From Paraburkholderia panacisoli (lineage in GTDB: Bacteria; Pseudomonadota; Gammaproteobacteria; Burkholderiales; Burkholderiaceae): 64,000 bases of DNA. The DNA lies in NCBI RefSeq assembly GCF_008369935.1, contig NZ_VTUZ01000022.1, positions 92,823 to 156,822 on the forward strand, given 5' to 3'. Shown in pieces: positions 19,191-28,410 of this stretch (position 1 is the first letter of the stretch; every line of letters begins with the position of its first letter). The notes under the pieces were generated by a model that worked only from the letters and a program-made list of their open reading frames with translations, was not told the DNA's origin and made no database searches. The translations under genes and the position numbers were made by a program.

Positions 19191-19652
19191 GTGTCCATCG
19201 CAGTCGACCAACCCATCCCCGACTTCACCGCCCCCGCTACCGGCGGCGAGATCACGCTGTCCAAGCTGCGGGGCAAGAAGGTGGTGCTGTACTTTTACCC
19301 GAAGGACAACACGCCGGGCTGCACCACCGAAGGTCTGCAATTCCGCGACTTATATCCGAAGTTCAGGAAGGCCGGCGCGGAAGTCATTGGCGTGTCGCGC
19401 GACAGCCTGCGCTCGCATGACAATTTCAAGGCCAAGCTCGAACTGCCCTTCCCGCTGATCTCCGATCCGGAAGAAAACCTGTGCGCGCTCTTCAATGTCA
19501 TCAAAATGAAGAAAATGTATGGCAAAGAAGTACGGGGGATTGAACGCTCCACGTTCCTCATCGACGCCGATGGCGTGCTGCGCGAGGAGTGGCGCGGCGT
19601 GAAAGTGCCCGGCCACGTCGACGATATTCTGGCGGCTGTACAAGCGCTTTGA
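19191..19652 (+). CDS. bcp: Peroxiredoxin of the Bcp/PrxQ type
   Basis: A 153-residue thiol peroxidase that reduces H2O2 and organic peroxides. The peroxidatic cysteine is C44 in KDNTPGCTTEG. The usual PrxQ resolving cysteine five residues later (C50 in E. coli) is Leu49 here, so that disulfide cannot form. Another cysteine, C98 (EENLCALF), is at the position of the third E. coli cysteine and might act as resolver, or the enzyme may be a 1-Cys type. The start is a GTG at 19191 behind GGAGAA. A terminator follows about 135 bp downstream. Confidence 0.93.
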   Translation: MSIAVDQPIPDFTAPATGGEITLSKLRGKKVVLYFYPKDNTPGCTTEGLQFRDLYPKFRKAGAEVIGVSRDSLRSHDNFKAKLELPFPLISDPEENLCALFNVIKMKKMYGKEVRGIERSTFLIDADGVLREEWRGVKVPGHVDDILAAVQAL

Positions 19653-20008
19653 GGCGCGTTATATTGGGTTGCAATGAGTGCCTGTCCACCCCACATTTTC
19701 CTCCGCTGCGCCAGACTTGACGGCCGCTTTCCCGGATTTACCGGGGCCGTCCGGGTCATGAGGCGCAACGCGAGCACCGAAGGCGAGCCGCTTGCCCCGT
19801 ACGCCGGGGCGGCGGCTTTTTTAATTGCGCGCAACCGTTCGTTCACTCGGCCGCGCACTTGCATCAAGGAGCCGATCGAAGACCAGGCGAACCGGCATCT
19901 CTAGACCGAATGCGCGCCTCCGGGCGCAAACTGCGTGCGCATCCACTGGCACCGGCAGAATGCGACAGGCGGCGCACGATATGTGACCCGATAAATTCGA
20001 GGGAAACC
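19653..20008. other. bcp-phoH intergenic region
   Basis: A 356-bp gap. It holds the terminator described at 19787-19822 and, immediately before 20009, the ribosome site GAGGGAA of the PIN-PhoH gene. No further gene was recognised; the upstream extension of the PIN-PhoH frame to 19859 crosses the terminator's downstream side and is unlikely to be translated. Confidence 0.45.
19787..19822 (+). terminator. Rho-independent terminator after bcp
   Basis: A two-step stem with arms GCCGC/GCGGC (outer) and GCCCC/GGGGC (inner) is followed by TTTTTT at 19817-19822. It lies 135 bp downstream of bcp and before the PIN-PhoH gene. Confidence 0.8.
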
Positions 20009-21868
20009 ATGCCTTTGCCTACTCCCCCCAGCAAGCTCGGCAATCTTCTGCCACCTGACGAATACAAGGCCAAACCCGCCTCGACGGCGCGCTCCGCCGC
20101 GAAGAAACAGGCAGGCGTTGGGGAATCCGCAGAGTCGGCCGATTACGGCCGCGCGAACGTCGCCACGCCGATGGCGCACGCCGCCAATGCCGCGACGACC
20201 TTGCGCCCCGTGCCGGTTTCGTCGTCCGCCGCGGCCGACTCGTCCGCCGCGCAAGCCGCCCCGGCGCGCGGGCGCAAATCGAAGCAGACCGCTGCCCTGT
20301 TGCAGCCCGTTCCGACTGCGCGGCCGCAAGCCGAACTGGCCCCACCCGCAGTCGAACCGCAACCGGTCGTCGCGCGCGCGCCGAGCGCGAAACAACCCGC
20401 GGCCGGCACACCCGCCGCCGCGCCCAGCACGCGTGGCACGAGCAGGAAACGCGGCACGGCTGCCGAACCGGTCGAAGTCCAGAAGCTCTTCGTGCTCGAC
20501 ACGAACGTGCTGATGCACGACCCGAGCTGCCTGTTCCGTTTCGAGGAACACGACGTCTATCTGCCGATGATGACGTTGGAGGAACTCGACAACCACAAGA
20601 AGGGCATGTCGGAAGTCGCGCGTAACGCCCGCCAGGTGAGCCGCACGCTGGACGCGCTGGTGGCGAACGCCGGCAATATGTCCGACGGCATTTCGCTCGC
20701 GCGGCTGGGCAGCCGCGAGGCATCCGGGCGTCTGTACTTCCAGACCAAGCTCACCGCGATCGAGCCAGTCGAAGGTCTGCCGGAAGGCAAGGCCGACAAC
20801 CAGATCCTCGGCGTGGTGCGCGCACTGCAGCGCGACCGGGCGGATCGCCAGGTCGTGCTGGTGTCGAAAGACATCAACATGCGCATCAAGGCGCATGCGC
20901 TCGGTCTGCCCGCCGAAGACTACTTCAACGACCAGGTGCTGGAAGACAGCGATCTGCTGTATTCGGGCATCCGCGCGCTGCCGCAGGACTTCTGGACCAA
21001 GCACGCAAAGGGCATGGAGAGCTGGCAGGACACCAAGACCGGCACCACGTACTACCGCGTGACGGGTCCGCTGTGCGCGTCGATGCTGGTCAATGAATTC
21101 GTCTATCTGGAGCCGCAAAACGGCGAGCCCGCGTTTCATGCGCTGGTGCGCGAGTTGAACGGCAAGACGGCGCTGCTGCAAACGCTGCGCGATTACGGCC
21201 ACAACAAGAACAACGTGTGGGGGATCACGGCGCGCAACCGCGAGCAGAACTTCGCGCTGAACCTGTTGATGAATCCGGAAATCGACTTCGTCACGCTGCT
21301 GGGCCAGGCCGGCACCGGCAAGACGCTGGTTGCGCTCGCCGCCGGTCTCGCGCAGGTGCTCGATGACAAGCGCTACAACGAGATCATCGTGACGCGCGCC
21401 ACGGTGCCGGTCGGCGAAGACATCGGCTTTCTGCCGGGTACGGAAGAGGAAAAGATGCAGCCGTGGATGGGTGCATTCGACGACAACCTCGAAGTTCTGC
21501 AGAAAACCGACGACGCCGCCGGCGAATGGGGCCGCGCCGCGACTCAGGAGCTGATCCGCTCGCGCCTGAAGGTCAAGAGCATGAACTTCATGCGCGGCCG
21601 TACGTTCGTGGACAAGTATCTGATCATCGACGAGGCGCAGAATCTGACGCCGAAGCAGATGAAGACACTGGTCACGCGCGCCGGTCCGGGGACGAAGATC
21701 ATCTGTCTGGGCAATATCGCGCAGATCGATACGCCTTACCTGACCGAAGGCAGTTCGGGTTTGACGTACGTGGTCGATCGCTTCAAGGGCTGGGCGCACA
21801 GCGGGCACGTCACGCTGGCGCGTGGCGAGCGCTCGCGACTGGCTGATTACGCATCGGAAATTCTTTAA
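20009..21868 (+). CDS. PIN-domain plus PhoH-type ATPase (PhoH2-like)
   Basis: A 619-residue protein with three parts. Residues about 1-155 are low-complexity Ala/Pro-rich sequence. A PIN nuclease domain follows (about 160-300: FVLDTNVLMHDP, MMTLEELDNHKKG and NARQVSRTLD, with the conserved acidic residues). A PhoH P-loop ATPase comes last (Walker A GQAGTGKT at about 431-438, Walker B YLIIDEAQNLTP). PhoH2 proteins in other bacteria unwind and cleave RNA; the exact role here is not known. The ATG at 20009 follows GAGGGAA. A strong terminator follows at 21896-21927, so the gene is probably a single unit. Confidence 0.9.
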   Translation: MPLPTPPSKLGNLLPPDEYKAKPASTARSAAKKQAGVGESAESADYGRANVATPMAHAANAATTLRPVPVSSSAAADSSAAQAAPARGRKSKQTAALLQPVPTARPQAELAPPAVEPQPVVARAPSAKQPAAGTPAAAPSTRGTSRKRGTAAEPVEVQKLFVLDTNVLMHDPSCLFRFEEHDVYLPMMTLEELDNHKKGMSEVARNARQVSRTLDALVANAGNMSDGISLARLGSREASGRLYFQTKLTAIEPVEGLPEGKADNQILGVVRALQRDRADRQVVLVSKDINMRIKAHALGLPAEDYFNDQVLEDSDLLYSGIRALPQDFWTKHAKGMESWQDTKTGTTYYRVTGPLCASMLVNEFVYLEPQNGEPAFHALVRELNGKTALLQTLRDYGHNKNNVWGITARNREQNFALNLLMNPEIDFVTLLGQAGTGKTLVALAAGLAQVLDDKRYNEIIVTRATVPVGEDIGFLPGTEEEKMQPWMGAFDDNLEVLQKTDDAAGEWGRAATQELIRSRLKVKSMNFMRGRTFVDKYLIIDEAQNLTPKQMKTLVTRAGPGTKIICLGNIAQIDTPYLTEGSSGLTYVVDRFKGWAHSGHVTLARGERSRLADYASEIL

Positions 21869-21895
21869 GTTTCAGTCAGTTAGCTGTATCGCAAA

Positions 21896-21927
21896 GCCGC
21901 GCCCGGGAGTCCGGGCGCGGCTTTTTT
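21896..21927 (+). terminator. Rho-independent terminator after phoH-like gene
   Basis: A perfect 11-bp stem: GCCGCGCCCGG (21896-21906) pairs with CCGGGCGCGGC (21911-21921). TTTTTT follows (21922-21927). It begins 28 bp after the PIN-PhoH stop codon. Confidence 0.93.
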
Positions 21928-22072
21928 ATTGCCTGGCGGTCACGGAGAGGCAACACTTAGCGCACGATCTTCAAGTAATTTATCAACAATTCTTGCCCGA
22001 GCCATGTTGCGCGGGCTACCATCCAAGGATCGTCCGACCGTAAGCGAGCGCTTAACGCTCGCCTTGCCTTCA

Positions 22073-23314
22073 ATGCGCCGACTCGCGTTTTCGCTGCTGC
22101 CCGTCCTGCTGCTCGCCGCCTGCGCCGGCGCACCGCAGAAGAGTTCGCGCGGGTCCGGCAACTCGATCGTGGTGGCGAACGGCGCGTATCACGCGCCGCC
22201 ACCGGGCTTTCCCCATTTTGTCGACCACAGCATCGGCCGCGAGGAAATCTCGATTCAGGCGATGAGCCTGGTCGGCATTCCATACCGTTGGGGAGGTAAT
22301 ACGCCTGATAGCGGCTTCGATTGCAGCGGACTAGTTCGCTATGTCGTGCTGCGCGCGGCGTCGGTGAACCTGCCTCGCACCACGGCGGATATGAGCGGAC
22401 GCGGCGAGACCATCGAACCGGATGAGATCGCGCCGGGCGACCTGATTTTCTTCAATACGACGGGACGCGCGCATTCGCACGTCGGCATTTACGTGGGCAA
22501 GTTGCGCTTCGTCAATGCGCCGTCCACCGGCGGCACGGTGCGGCTCGACTACCTGACCAATCCCTATTGGGCCAAGCGCTTCGACGGTATCCGCCGCGTG
22601 GCTGGGCCGGCCGCCGCACCTGCGCCGTTCGATACGCCGAGCTATCAGGCTGCGGCGCCGCAGTCGCCGGAACGGGTTGCGCCGGGGGTGGCGCGCGCGG
22701 CGCCGGCGTATGCGGGCGCGATGACGGCCGTGACGGCAAGCGAGGCGCCTTCAGCAGCCGCGGGAGTGGGTGAGGTACCGTCGACGGGCTATGCGGCCGG
22801 GTCGTCGCAAGCGCAACTGTCATCACAGCAGCCAGCAGTCCGGGTTGCGACGACGCCGCGCGCATCGTTGAGCACGGCGGCACAGCCGACTTCGGCCGCC
22901 CCTGTCACTACCGCCGGCGCGCCGGCAGCGCAAGCCGATCCGTTCGAACCACCGCCGCCCGGCATGACCGCCGCGCAGATGCAGGCGCGCGCAGCCGGCG
23001 CCGTGGCGCCGACCATGGCTCCAGCCGCTCAAGCAAGCGCCTACGCGCCCCCTGCCGCCGCACCGGAGCAGACCGCAACCGCCACGCGCGCCGCACCACA
23101 AGGCCCGGCTGCTCGCGTGCCCGACGCGATCGACGCTGCCGCCGATGCGTTCGAGCCGCCGCCGCCCGCTTCTGTCGCCGCACGTCAGGCTCAGCAAGCC
23201 GATACGAATGGCGGCGTGCAGATCATGCGAGCCTCGACAACCTCTCGCGGCATGCCCGCTCCTACGCAGACCAACGACGATCCGATCGCCCGCTTCGCGA
23301 ACGGCAACTACTGA
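22073..23314 (+). CDS. NlpC/P60 cell-wall hydrolase lipoprotein
   Basis: A 413-residue lipoprotein with an N-terminal signal and lipobox ending in LLLAAC (lipid-modified Cys17). The NlpC/P60 peptidase domain spans about residues 55-175, with catalytic Cys84 (SGFDCSGLVRY), His136 (AHSHVGIYVG) and a third polar residue that is probably Asn148 (FVNAPSTGG) where many members have His. Such enzymes cut murein stem peptides in the periplasm. Residues about 178-413 are an Ala/Pro/Thr-rich tail with the unit FEPPPP occurring twice. The ATG at 22073 was chosen because it gives a normal signal peptide; the frame is open upstream. Confidence 0.9.
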   Translation: MRRLAFSLLPVLLLAACAGAPQKSSRGSGNSIVVANGAYHAPPPGFPHFVDHSIGREEISIQAMSLVGIPYRWGGNTPDSGFDCSGLVRYVVLRAASVNLPRTTADMSGRGETIEPDEIAPGDLIFFNTTGRAHSHVGIYVGKLRFVNAPSTGGTVRLDYLTNPYWAKRFDGIRRVAGPAAAPAPFDTPSYQAAAPQSPERVAPGVARAAPAYAGAMTAVTASEAPSAAAGVGEVPSTGYAAGSSQAQLSSQQPAVRVATTPRASLSTAAQPTSAAPVTTAGAPAAQADPFEPPPPGMTAAQMQARAAGAVAPTMAPAAQASAYAPPAAAPEQTATATRAAPQGPAARVPDAIDAAADAFEPPPPASVAARQAQQADTNGGVQIMRASTTSRGMPAPTQTNDDPIARFANGNY

Positions 23315-23440
23315 CGCCGTAGCGCCGCCTCGCTCTATCGAACCGCGCCGCCTTCTCGCCGCATCAAAGGGACAGCACGGCACAACGACGCCGCCGATCT
23401 GCTATCGTCATCGATATTCTTCCGACACCAGGTGGCAACG

Positions 23441-24247
23441 ATGGATCTTGGGCTGAAAGGCAAGGTGGTGTTGATCACGGGCGGCAGCAAGGGAATCGGG
23501 TTCGCCTGCGCGCGCGCGTTCGCTCAGGAAGGCGCGAAAGTCGCGATCGTTTCGCGCGATCCCGCCAATCTCGCTCGCGCGTATGAGCAGTTGAAACAGG
23601 AAGGCTTTCACGTGCATCGCACTCGCGCCGATCTGCACGAACCGCACAGCGCCGCCGATATCGTCGAGGAAGTCAGCACCGCGGTCGGCCCGATCGACGT
23701 GCTGATCAACAGCGCCGGCGCGGCGCGCCGCTACGACCCGGAGACGCTCGACGCCGACGCGTTCAAGGCGACGATGGAAGCGAAGTATTTCCCCTACATC
23801 TATCCGCAGCAGGAAGTGCTGCGCCGCATGGCAGAGCGCGCGAAAGCCGGCAGCGGCGGCGAGCCCGGCACGATCGTCAACATTATCGGCATGGGCGGCA
23901 AGGTCGCGAGCGATATCCACATCGCCGGCGGCGCCGCGAATGCCGCATTGATGCTGGCCACCGTCGGCCTCGCCCACTACTACGCGCGCTATGGCATCCG
24001 CATCAACGCGATCAATCCGGGAGCGACGCTGACCGAGCGCGTCGAGGAAGCGGTCAAACTGGAAGCCGCGCTGCAAGGTGTCGAGAACGCAGAAGCGCTG
24101 GCGCGCGGGCAGGCCAAAGTGCCGCTCGGACGCTATGCAAAACCGGAGGAGATTGCCGACGTCGCGCTGTTTCTGGCGAGCCGCCGCGCGAGCTATGTAA
24201 CGGGCGCGATCGTCCCGATGGATGGTGGCAGCGCGCCGCTGATCTGA
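23441..24247 (+). CDS. SDR-family protein lacking the catalytic Tyr-Lys pair
   Basis: A 268-residue Rossmann-fold short-chain dehydrogenase relative. The cofactor motif TGGSKGIG and the NSAG motif are intact, and the C-terminal INPGATLTERV and YVTGAIVPMDGG are typical of FabG-like enzymes. The catalytic YxxxK is absent: aligning by spacing, the Tyr and Lys positions are Gly and Asn (IAGGAANAALM). The active-site Ser is also replaced (NIIGMGG in place of NISS). It may bind NAD(P) without classical chemistry or use other residues. The ATG at 23441 follows GGTGG; an in-frame GTG at 23432 is an alternative. It stands alone between the NlpC gene and the convergent pit gene. Confidence 0.85.
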   Translation: MDLGLKGKVVLITGGSKGIGFACARAFAQEGAKVAIVSRDPANLARAYEQLKQEGFHVHRTRADLHEPHSAADIVEEVSTAVGPIDVLINSAGAARRYDPETLDADAFKATMEAKYFPYIYPQQEVLRRMAERAKAGSGGEPGTIVNIIGMGGKVASDIHIAGGAANAALMLATVGLAHYYARYGIRINAINPGATLTERVEEAVKLEAALQGVENAEALARGQAKVPLGRYAKPEEIADVALFLASRRASYVTGAIVPMDGGSAPLI

Positions 24248-24368
24248 GCGACGCGCTGCTGCGGATAGGCGGGACAGTCTGCGTGTGGGGAGACTCGCGT
24301 GTTAAAGCTGTCAAAGCCCGACACGTGACACCCGCGCGCAGCGCTGTCACGCGCTTCCCGACGCCTAC

Positions 24369-25379
24369 TTACAGGAAATGGTGGCCAAACCACCAACCCG
24401 CGGCAGAGAGGATCGCAGAGGCCGGAATCGTCAGAACCCACGCCCAGACGATGTTGCCGGCCACGCCCCAACGCACCGCACTGAGCTTCTGCGTAGCACC
24501 GACACCGACGATCGCGCCAGTGATCGTATGCGTGGTGGACACCGGGATGCCGAGCCACGAAGCGGTGAATAGCGTGATCGCCCCGCCGGACTCCGCGCAA
24601 AAGCCGCCGACCGGCTTGAGCTTGGTAATTTTCTGGCCCATCGTGCGGACGATCCGCCAGCCGCCGAACAGTGTGCCGAGGCCCATCGACAGATAGCAGC
24701 CGCCGATCACCCACAACGGCGGCGCGTCTGCGGCCGATGACGCAAAACCGGTCGCGATCAGCAGCATCCAGATAATGCCGATGGTTTTCTGCGCGTCGTT
24801 ACCGCCATGGCCGAGGCTGTACAAGCCCGCCGACAGTATTTGCAAACGCCGGAAACGCCGGTCGACCTTGCTGGGCGGCGTGCGGAAGTAGAGCCACGAC
24901 ACCGCCAGCATGAAAAAGGAACCGAGCACGAAGCCCAGCAGCGGCGAGATGAAGATGAAGGCCACCGTCTTCATCAGGCCATCCATATTGAGGGAGCCCC
25001 AGCCCGACTTGGCGAGCGCCGCGCCCACGAGTCCGCCGATCAGCGCATGCGACGAGCTGGAAGGAATGCCGTAATGCCACGTGATGACGTTCCAGCCGAT
25101 CGCACCGACGAGCGCGCCGAAAATCACGTAATGGTCGACGATATTGGGATCGATCGTGCCCCGGCCGACGGTCGCGGCCACTTTCAAGTGAAACACGAAA
25201 TACGCGATGACGTTGAACGCCGCCGCAAATGCCACCGCCTGCTGCGGTTTCAGCACGCCGGTGGAGACGACCGTGGCGATCGAATTCGCCGCGTCGTGAA
25301 AGCCGTTCATGAAGTCGAAAATCAGCGCGACGGCGACCAGGCCGGCGACGACCCAGATTGCAAGTTGTATCGATTGCAT
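24369..25379 (-). CDS. pit: PiT-family low-affinity inorganic phosphate transporter
   Basis: A 336-residue inner-membrane carrier for metal-phosphate with about ten helices. Both inverted PiT signature repeats are present: NGFHDAANSIATVVSTGVL near residue 25 and GGNDAQKTIG near 190, with PVSTTHTITGAIVGVG at the C-terminal end. Its start overlaps the stop of the upstream DUF47 gene by one base (TAATG at 25377-25381), so the two are translationally coupled. It converges on the SDR gene. Confidence 0.95.
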   Translation of the reverse strand: MQSIQLAIWVVAGLVAVALIFDFMNGFHDAANSIATVVSTGVLKPQQAVAFAAAFNVIAYFVFHLKVAATVGRGTIDPNIVDHYVIFGALVGAIGWNVITWHYGIPSSSSHALIGGLVGAALAKSGWGSLNMDGLMKTVAFIFISPLLGFVLGSFFMLAVSWLYFRTPPSKVDRRFRRLQILSAGLYSLGHGGNDAQKTIGIIWMLLIATGFASSAADAPPLWVIGGCYLSMGLGTLFGGWRIVRTMGQKITKLKPVGGFCAESGGAITLFTASWLGIPVSTTHTITGAIVGVGATQKLSAVRWGVAGNIVWAWVLTIPASAILSAAGWWFGHHFL

Positions 25380-26005
25380 TATGCGTTTTCCAGCACGATG
25401 CCTTCGATGATGTTCGCTACATCCTCACACTTGTCCGTGATCGTTTCGAGCAATTCGTAGATTGCTTTCAGCTTGATCAGGGTCTTGACGTTGTCTTCTT
25501 CACGGAACAGTTTCGACATGGCCGAGCGCAGCACGCGGTCGGCTTCCGATTCCAGGCGGTCGATTTCCTCGCAGGCCTTCAGGATCTGGCTCGCCTGCTT
25601 CATGTCCGACAGCAGGCTGACGGCAAACTGCACGCGCTCGGAAGTTGCCGTGCAGATGTGTGCCAACTGGCTTGCTTCGGAAGTCACCGCTTGCACGTCG
25701 TACAGCGAAATAGCGGTGGCGACGTCCTCCATCAGGTCGAGGATGTCGTCCATCGTGGTGATCAGCTTGTGGATCTCATCGCGGTCGAGCGGCGTGATGA
25801 AAGTCTTGTGCAGCAGGTCGATGGTTTCGTGCGTGAGTTTGTCAGCGGCCTTCTCGGCCTTTTGCACGTTTTGCTTGTGGGTTTCCGCGTCTTGCAGATT
25901 GTCGATCAGCAGCTCGAGTTCGCGGCTCGCCGAGACGATGCACGTTGCGTGTGCATTGAAAATTTCAAAGAACTTGCCCTCGGTGGGCATGAAACGACCG
26001 AACAT
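25379..26005 (-). CDS. DUF47/PhoU-like Pit accessory protein
   Basis: A 208-residue, largely helical protein of the DUF47 (PhoU-like) family that commonly accompanies Pit transporters and is thought to adjust their activity. Start MFGRFMPTEGKFFEIFNAHA and the internal acidic helices (DEIHKLITTMDDILDLMEDV) are typical; the E/D-rich segments are likely metal-binding, as in PhoU. It lies directly upstream of pit with a one-base overlap. Confidence 0.92.
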   Translation of the reverse strand: MFGRFMPTEGKFFEIFNAHATCIVSASRELELLIDNLQDAETHKQNVQKAEKAADKLTHETIDLLHKTFITPLDRDEIHKLITTMDDILDLMEDVATAISLYDVQAVTSEASQLAHICTATSERVQFAVSLLSDMKQASQILKACEEIDRLESEADRVLRSAMSKLFREEDNVKTLIKLKAIYELLETITDKCEDVANIIEGIVLENA

Positions 26006-26121
26006 TGGGATCCCGAAAATTGGTCATGTAATGGCTGACATAAAACCGCCATATTGTACCGTTGCGGGACTGATATCGCACTTTCGAAAGCGCCGTTACA
26101 ACAGGCGCCGCCTCTGTTTCT

Positions 26122-27507
26122 TTACTCGCCGTAGAAATTCTGCGCACCGGCAAAGTTGTCGAACTTCGTGAATTGACCGTGGAACGTGAGTCGAACGGGC
26201 CCGATCGGACCATTCCGCTGCTTACCGATGATAATTTCCGCGGTGCCTTTGTCCGGGCTGTCCGGGTTATACACTTCGTCACGGTAAATGAACAGGATCA
26301 CGTCCGCATCCTGCTCGATTGCGCCGGATTCACGCAGATCCGACATGATCGGCCGCTTGTTCGGACGCTGTTCGAGACCCCGGTTGAGCTGCGACAACGC
26401 GATCACCGGCACGTCGAGTTCCTTGGCGAGACTCTTCAGCGAACGCGAGATTTCCGAAATTTCGGTCGCGCGATTTTCGCCCGACGACGATCCGCTCATC
26501 AGCTGCAGGTAGTCGATGATGATCAGCCCCAGCTTGCCGCATTGGCGCGACAGCCGGCGTGCGCGCGAGCGCAATTCCATCGGGTTCAGACCGCCGGTTT
26601 CGTCGATGAAAATCTGCGCCTCGCTCATTTTCTGCACCGCGTGCGTGAGCTTCGGCCAATCCTCGTCGGTCAGGCGCCCGGTTCGCATGCGGTGCTGGTC
26701 CAGCCGGCCGACCGAGCCGAGCATACGCATGGTGAGCTGCGAACCCGGCATTTCCATCGAGAACACCGCCACCGGCAGACCATACTCGACCGCCACGTAT
26801 TCGCCGACGTTCATCGAAAACGCCGTTTTACCCATCGACGGGCGGCCCGCGACGATGATCAGCTCGCCGCCGTGCATGCCCGAAGTCATGCGGTCCAGAT
26901 CGACAAAGCCGGTTGGCGTGCCAGTCACGTCGCTTGGATTGGCGGTGTGATACAGCGTGTCGATCCGCTCGACCACCTCGGTCAGCAGCGGCCCGATTTC
27001 GAGGAAGCCCTGCGTGCCGCGCGCGCCGTCTTCGGCGATCGAGAACACCTTCGATTCGGCTTCGTCCAGCAACTGCCGGACTTCCTTGCCCTGCGGGTTG
27101 AATGCGTCGGCGGAGATTTCGTCGGCGACGGACACCAGCCGGCGCAGCACGGCGCGATCGCGCACGATTTCCGCATACCGGCGGATGTTGGCCGCGCTCG
27201 GCGTGTTCTGCGCCAACGCGTTCAGGTACGCCAGACCGCCGACCTCTTCCGCCTTGCCCGCTGTGCCTAGCGCCTCGTACACGGTGATCACGTCGGCCGG
27301 ACGCGTGGCCGCGATCAGCTTGCCGATATGCTCGAAGATGATGCGATGGTCGTAGCGGTAGAAGTCGCTCTGCGACAGGAAGTCGGCGATGCGGTCCCAG
27401 GCCGCGTTGTCGAGCAGCAAGCCGCCCAGCACCGATTGCTCGGCTTCGATCGAATGCGGCGGGACTTTCAGCGACTCGAGTTGGGGATCTTTGGACGGTG
27501 CGTTCAT
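26122..27507 (-). CDS. dnaB: Replicative DNA helicase DnaB
   Basis: A 461-residue hexameric 5'-3' helicase of the replication fork. The N-terminal domain begins PPHSIEAEQSVLGGLLLDN, and the RecA-like C-terminal domain carries Walker A GRPSMGKTAF and Walker B IIIDYLQLMSG. LSQLNRGLEQRPNKRP and SDLRESGAIEQDADVILFIY are also conserved. No intein is present. It lies downstream of the rpsF-priB-rpsR-rplI genes on the same strand but behind their terminator, so it probably has its own promoter. Confidence 0.98.
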   Translation of the reverse strand: MNAPSKDPQLESLKVPPHSIEAEQSVLGGLLLDNAAWDRIADFLSQSDFYRYDHRIIFEHIGKLIAATRPADVITVYEALGTAGKAEEVGGLAYLNALAQNTPSAANIRRYAEIVRDRAVLRRLVSVADEISADAFNPQGKEVRQLLDEAESKVFSIAEDGARGTQGFLEIGPLLTEVVERIDTLYHTANPSDVTGTPTGFVDLDRMTSGMHGGELIIVAGRPSMGKTAFSMNVGEYVAVEYGLPVAVFSMEMPGSQLTMRMLGSVGRLDQHRMRTGRLTDEDWPKLTHAVQKMSEAQIFIDETGGLNPMELRSRARRLSRQCGKLGLIIIDYLQLMSGSSSGENRATEISEISRSLKSLAKELDVPVIALSQLNRGLEQRPNKRPIMSDLRESGAIEQDADVILFIYRDEVYNPDSPDKGTAEIIIGKQRNGPIGPVRLTFHGQFTKFDNFAGAQNFYGE

Positions 27508-27580
27508 GGAGAGGGATTATCGGGTAATCGGGCGGCGGCGGCGAGCGGGAAAACGAAAAAGCGCGCGAAAAAACGGGCAC

Positions 27581-27613
27581 AAAAAAAGCAGGGGCCGGTT
27601 ACCCGGCCCCTGC
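27581..27613 (-). terminator. Rho-independent terminator of the rpsF-rplI operon
   Basis: On the minus strand, a 12-bp GC-rich stem (GCAGGGGCCGGG pairing with the CCGGCCCCTGC side) with a short loop is followed by seven Ts (A-run at 27581-27587 on the plus strand). It sits about 40 bp after the rplI stop and separates the ribosomal operon from dnaB. Confidence 0.93.
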
Positions 27614-27652
27614 CCTTCGCCAGCAACATCCTGGCAAATACTAGCTGATGCT

Positions 27653-28105
27653 TTAGACGTGTTCGCCGATCACAGCCACCGTCACATCGACCAGAACGTC
27701 GGTGTGCAGCGAAATCTGAACCGGGTGCTCGCCGACCGTCTTCAGCGGGCCTTCCGGCAGACGCACTTGCGCCTTTTCCACGACGAAGCCTTGCTTGACC
27801 AGTGCTTCGGCGATGTCGCCGTTCGTCACCGAGCCGAACAGACGGCCGTCGACGCCAGCCTTCTGACCGATCTGAACCGTCGAGCCTGCCAGCTTTTCGC
27901 CTTGAGCTTGAGCCGCGGCCAGCTTTTCACCGGCGATCTTTTCGAGTTCTGCGCGGCGCACTTCGAATTCAGCCAGGGCTTCCTTCGTTGCACGGCGAGC
28001 TTGCTTGTTCGGGATCAGGAAATTACGTGCGTAACCGTCCTTGACCTTCACGATATCGCCCAGGTTGCCCAGATTGACGACTTTTTCCAGAAGAATGATT
28101 TGCAT
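27653..28105 (-). CDS. rplI: 50S ribosomal protein L9
   Basis: A 150-residue two-domain ribosomal protein. The N-terminal domain MQIILLEKVVNLGNLGDIV and GYARNFLIPNKQA are the L9 signature. A long connecting helix and the C-terminal RNA-binding domain (GSVTNGDIAEAL) follow. It is the last gene of rpsF-priB-rpsR-rplI, 27 bp after rpsR. Confidence 0.98.
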   Translation of the reverse strand: MQIILLEKVVNLGNLGDIVKVKDGYARNFLIPNKQARRATKEALAEFEVRRAELEKIAGEKLAAAQAQGEKLAGSTVQIGQKAGVDGRLFGSVTNGDIAEALVKQGFVVEKAQVRLPEGPLKTVGEHPVQISLHTDVLVDVTVAVIGEHV

Positions 28106-28132
28106 TCAGATGCTCCTTATCGCGTCGTCGGG

Positions 28133-28408
28133 TTAGGCCTTGTGCTGGTCGGTGTACGGCACCAGCGCGAGGAAACGTGCGCGCTTGATTGCCGTGTCCA
28201 ACTGGCGTTGATAGTGGGCCTTGGTACCCGTCAGACGCGCCGGCGTGATCTTGCCGTTTTCGCCGATGAAGTCCTTCAGCGTTTCGAGGTCCTTGTAGTC
28301 GATGTGATCGACGCCAGCGGCCGTGAAACGGCAGAACTTCTTGCGCTTGAAGAGCGGATTTTGTTGCTGACGACGCTTGTCGAATTTCTTACCAGTCGGG
28401 CGGGGCAT
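28133..28408 (-). CDS. rpsR: 30S ribosomal protein S18
   Basis: A 91-residue small-subunit protein that partners S6 on the platform. Motifs are CRFTAAGVDHIDYKDLETLK and GKITPARLTGTKAHYQRQL. Length is slightly above the 75 residues of E. coli because of a basic N-terminal extension (MPRPTGKKFDKRRQQQ). The start is two bases after the priB stop; a GGAAAGGA ribosome site lies in the end of priB. Confidence 0.98.
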   Translation of the reverse strand: MPRPTGKKFDKRRQQQNPLFKRKKFCRFTAAGVDHIDYKDLETLKDFIGENGKITPARLTGTKAHYQRQLDTAIKRARFLALVPYTDQHKA

Positions 28409-28410
28409 GT

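Noticed and set aside
23315..24368. A defence or toxin-antitoxin module around the SDR gene
   Set aside because: Only one gene is present, and its neighbours (NlpC lipoprotein, pit) are housekeeping genes.
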